A DNA stretch of 28,273 nt. Origin: CAVXAE01 sp044225565 (GTDB lineage Bacteria; Pseudomonadota; Gammaproteobacteria; Steroidobacterales; Steroidobacteraceae). The stretch covers positions 1 to 28,273 of the forward strand of contig JBGAIL010000044.1 of the NCBI GenBank assembly GCA_044225565.1, given 5' to 3'. The notes under the pieces were generated by a model. The model was not told where the DNA came from, searched no databases, and saw only the letters and a list, made by a program, of their open reading frames with translations. The position numbers and the translations under genes are program-made. Of this stretch, positions 27,385 through 28,273 are shown in pieces (the first letter of the stretch is position 1; the number at the start of each line of letters is the position of its first letter).

Positions 27385-28273
<889 letters not shown>

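Overview
The window is GC-rich and almost fully coding. It looks like chromosomal DNA of a gammaproteobacterium, perhaps a Steroidobacter/Nevskia/Xanthomonadales-type organism. This rests on the gene families present (several TonB-dependent receptors, two FecI/FecR pairs, many exported hydrolases) and not on a marker gene, so the taxonomy is inference. No RNA gene, CRISPR array, insertion sequence or phage gene was seen. No stretch over 300 bases lacks a gene; the longest gap is 11036-11295 and holds a hairpin and a palindromic candidate operator.

Layout. (1) 1-4029, plus strand: the 3' end of a siderophore-type TonB receptor, an exported class-C-beta-lactamase-fold serine hydrolase whose GTG overlaps the receptor stop, and an exported S15/CocE-type hydrolase. 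(2) 4145-6445: a REC-GAF-GGDEF-EAL signalling protein with a degenerate GGDEF site and an intact EAL site. (3) 6624-19447, plus strand: FecI-like sigma factor, FecR anti-sigma regulator, STN-containing TonB receptor, a second TonB receptor without STN, a TolB-propeller/amidohydrolase fusion and an S9 prolyl-oligopeptidase-family enzyme. (4) 19506-21095, minus strand: a second FecI/FecR pair, divergent from an STN-containing TonB receptor (21219-23672) that is followed by an exported erythromycin-esterase-family protein (23692-25062). (5) 25101-28273: a DUF998 membrane protein, a hotdog thioesterase, an AraC-family regulator and, divergent from it, an acetylpolyamine amidohydrolase-type deacetylase cut by the window end.

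How it may work together. Blocks 1, 3 and 4 repeat one plan: an outer-membrane TonB receptor for a bulky ligand plus one or two exported enzymes that cut amide or ester bonds. Blocks 3 and 4 add a FecI/FecR/STN-receptor surface-signalling circuit that would induce uptake when ligand binds. The simplest reading is a cluster of three capture-and-digest modules for complex exogenous molecules (siderophores, cyclic peptides, depsipeptides or macrolides). Substrates cannot be read from the sequence. The upstream regions of all three complete receptor genes share a C(G/C)GGAAA element at a similar distance from the start codon, which may be the FecI-type -35 element.
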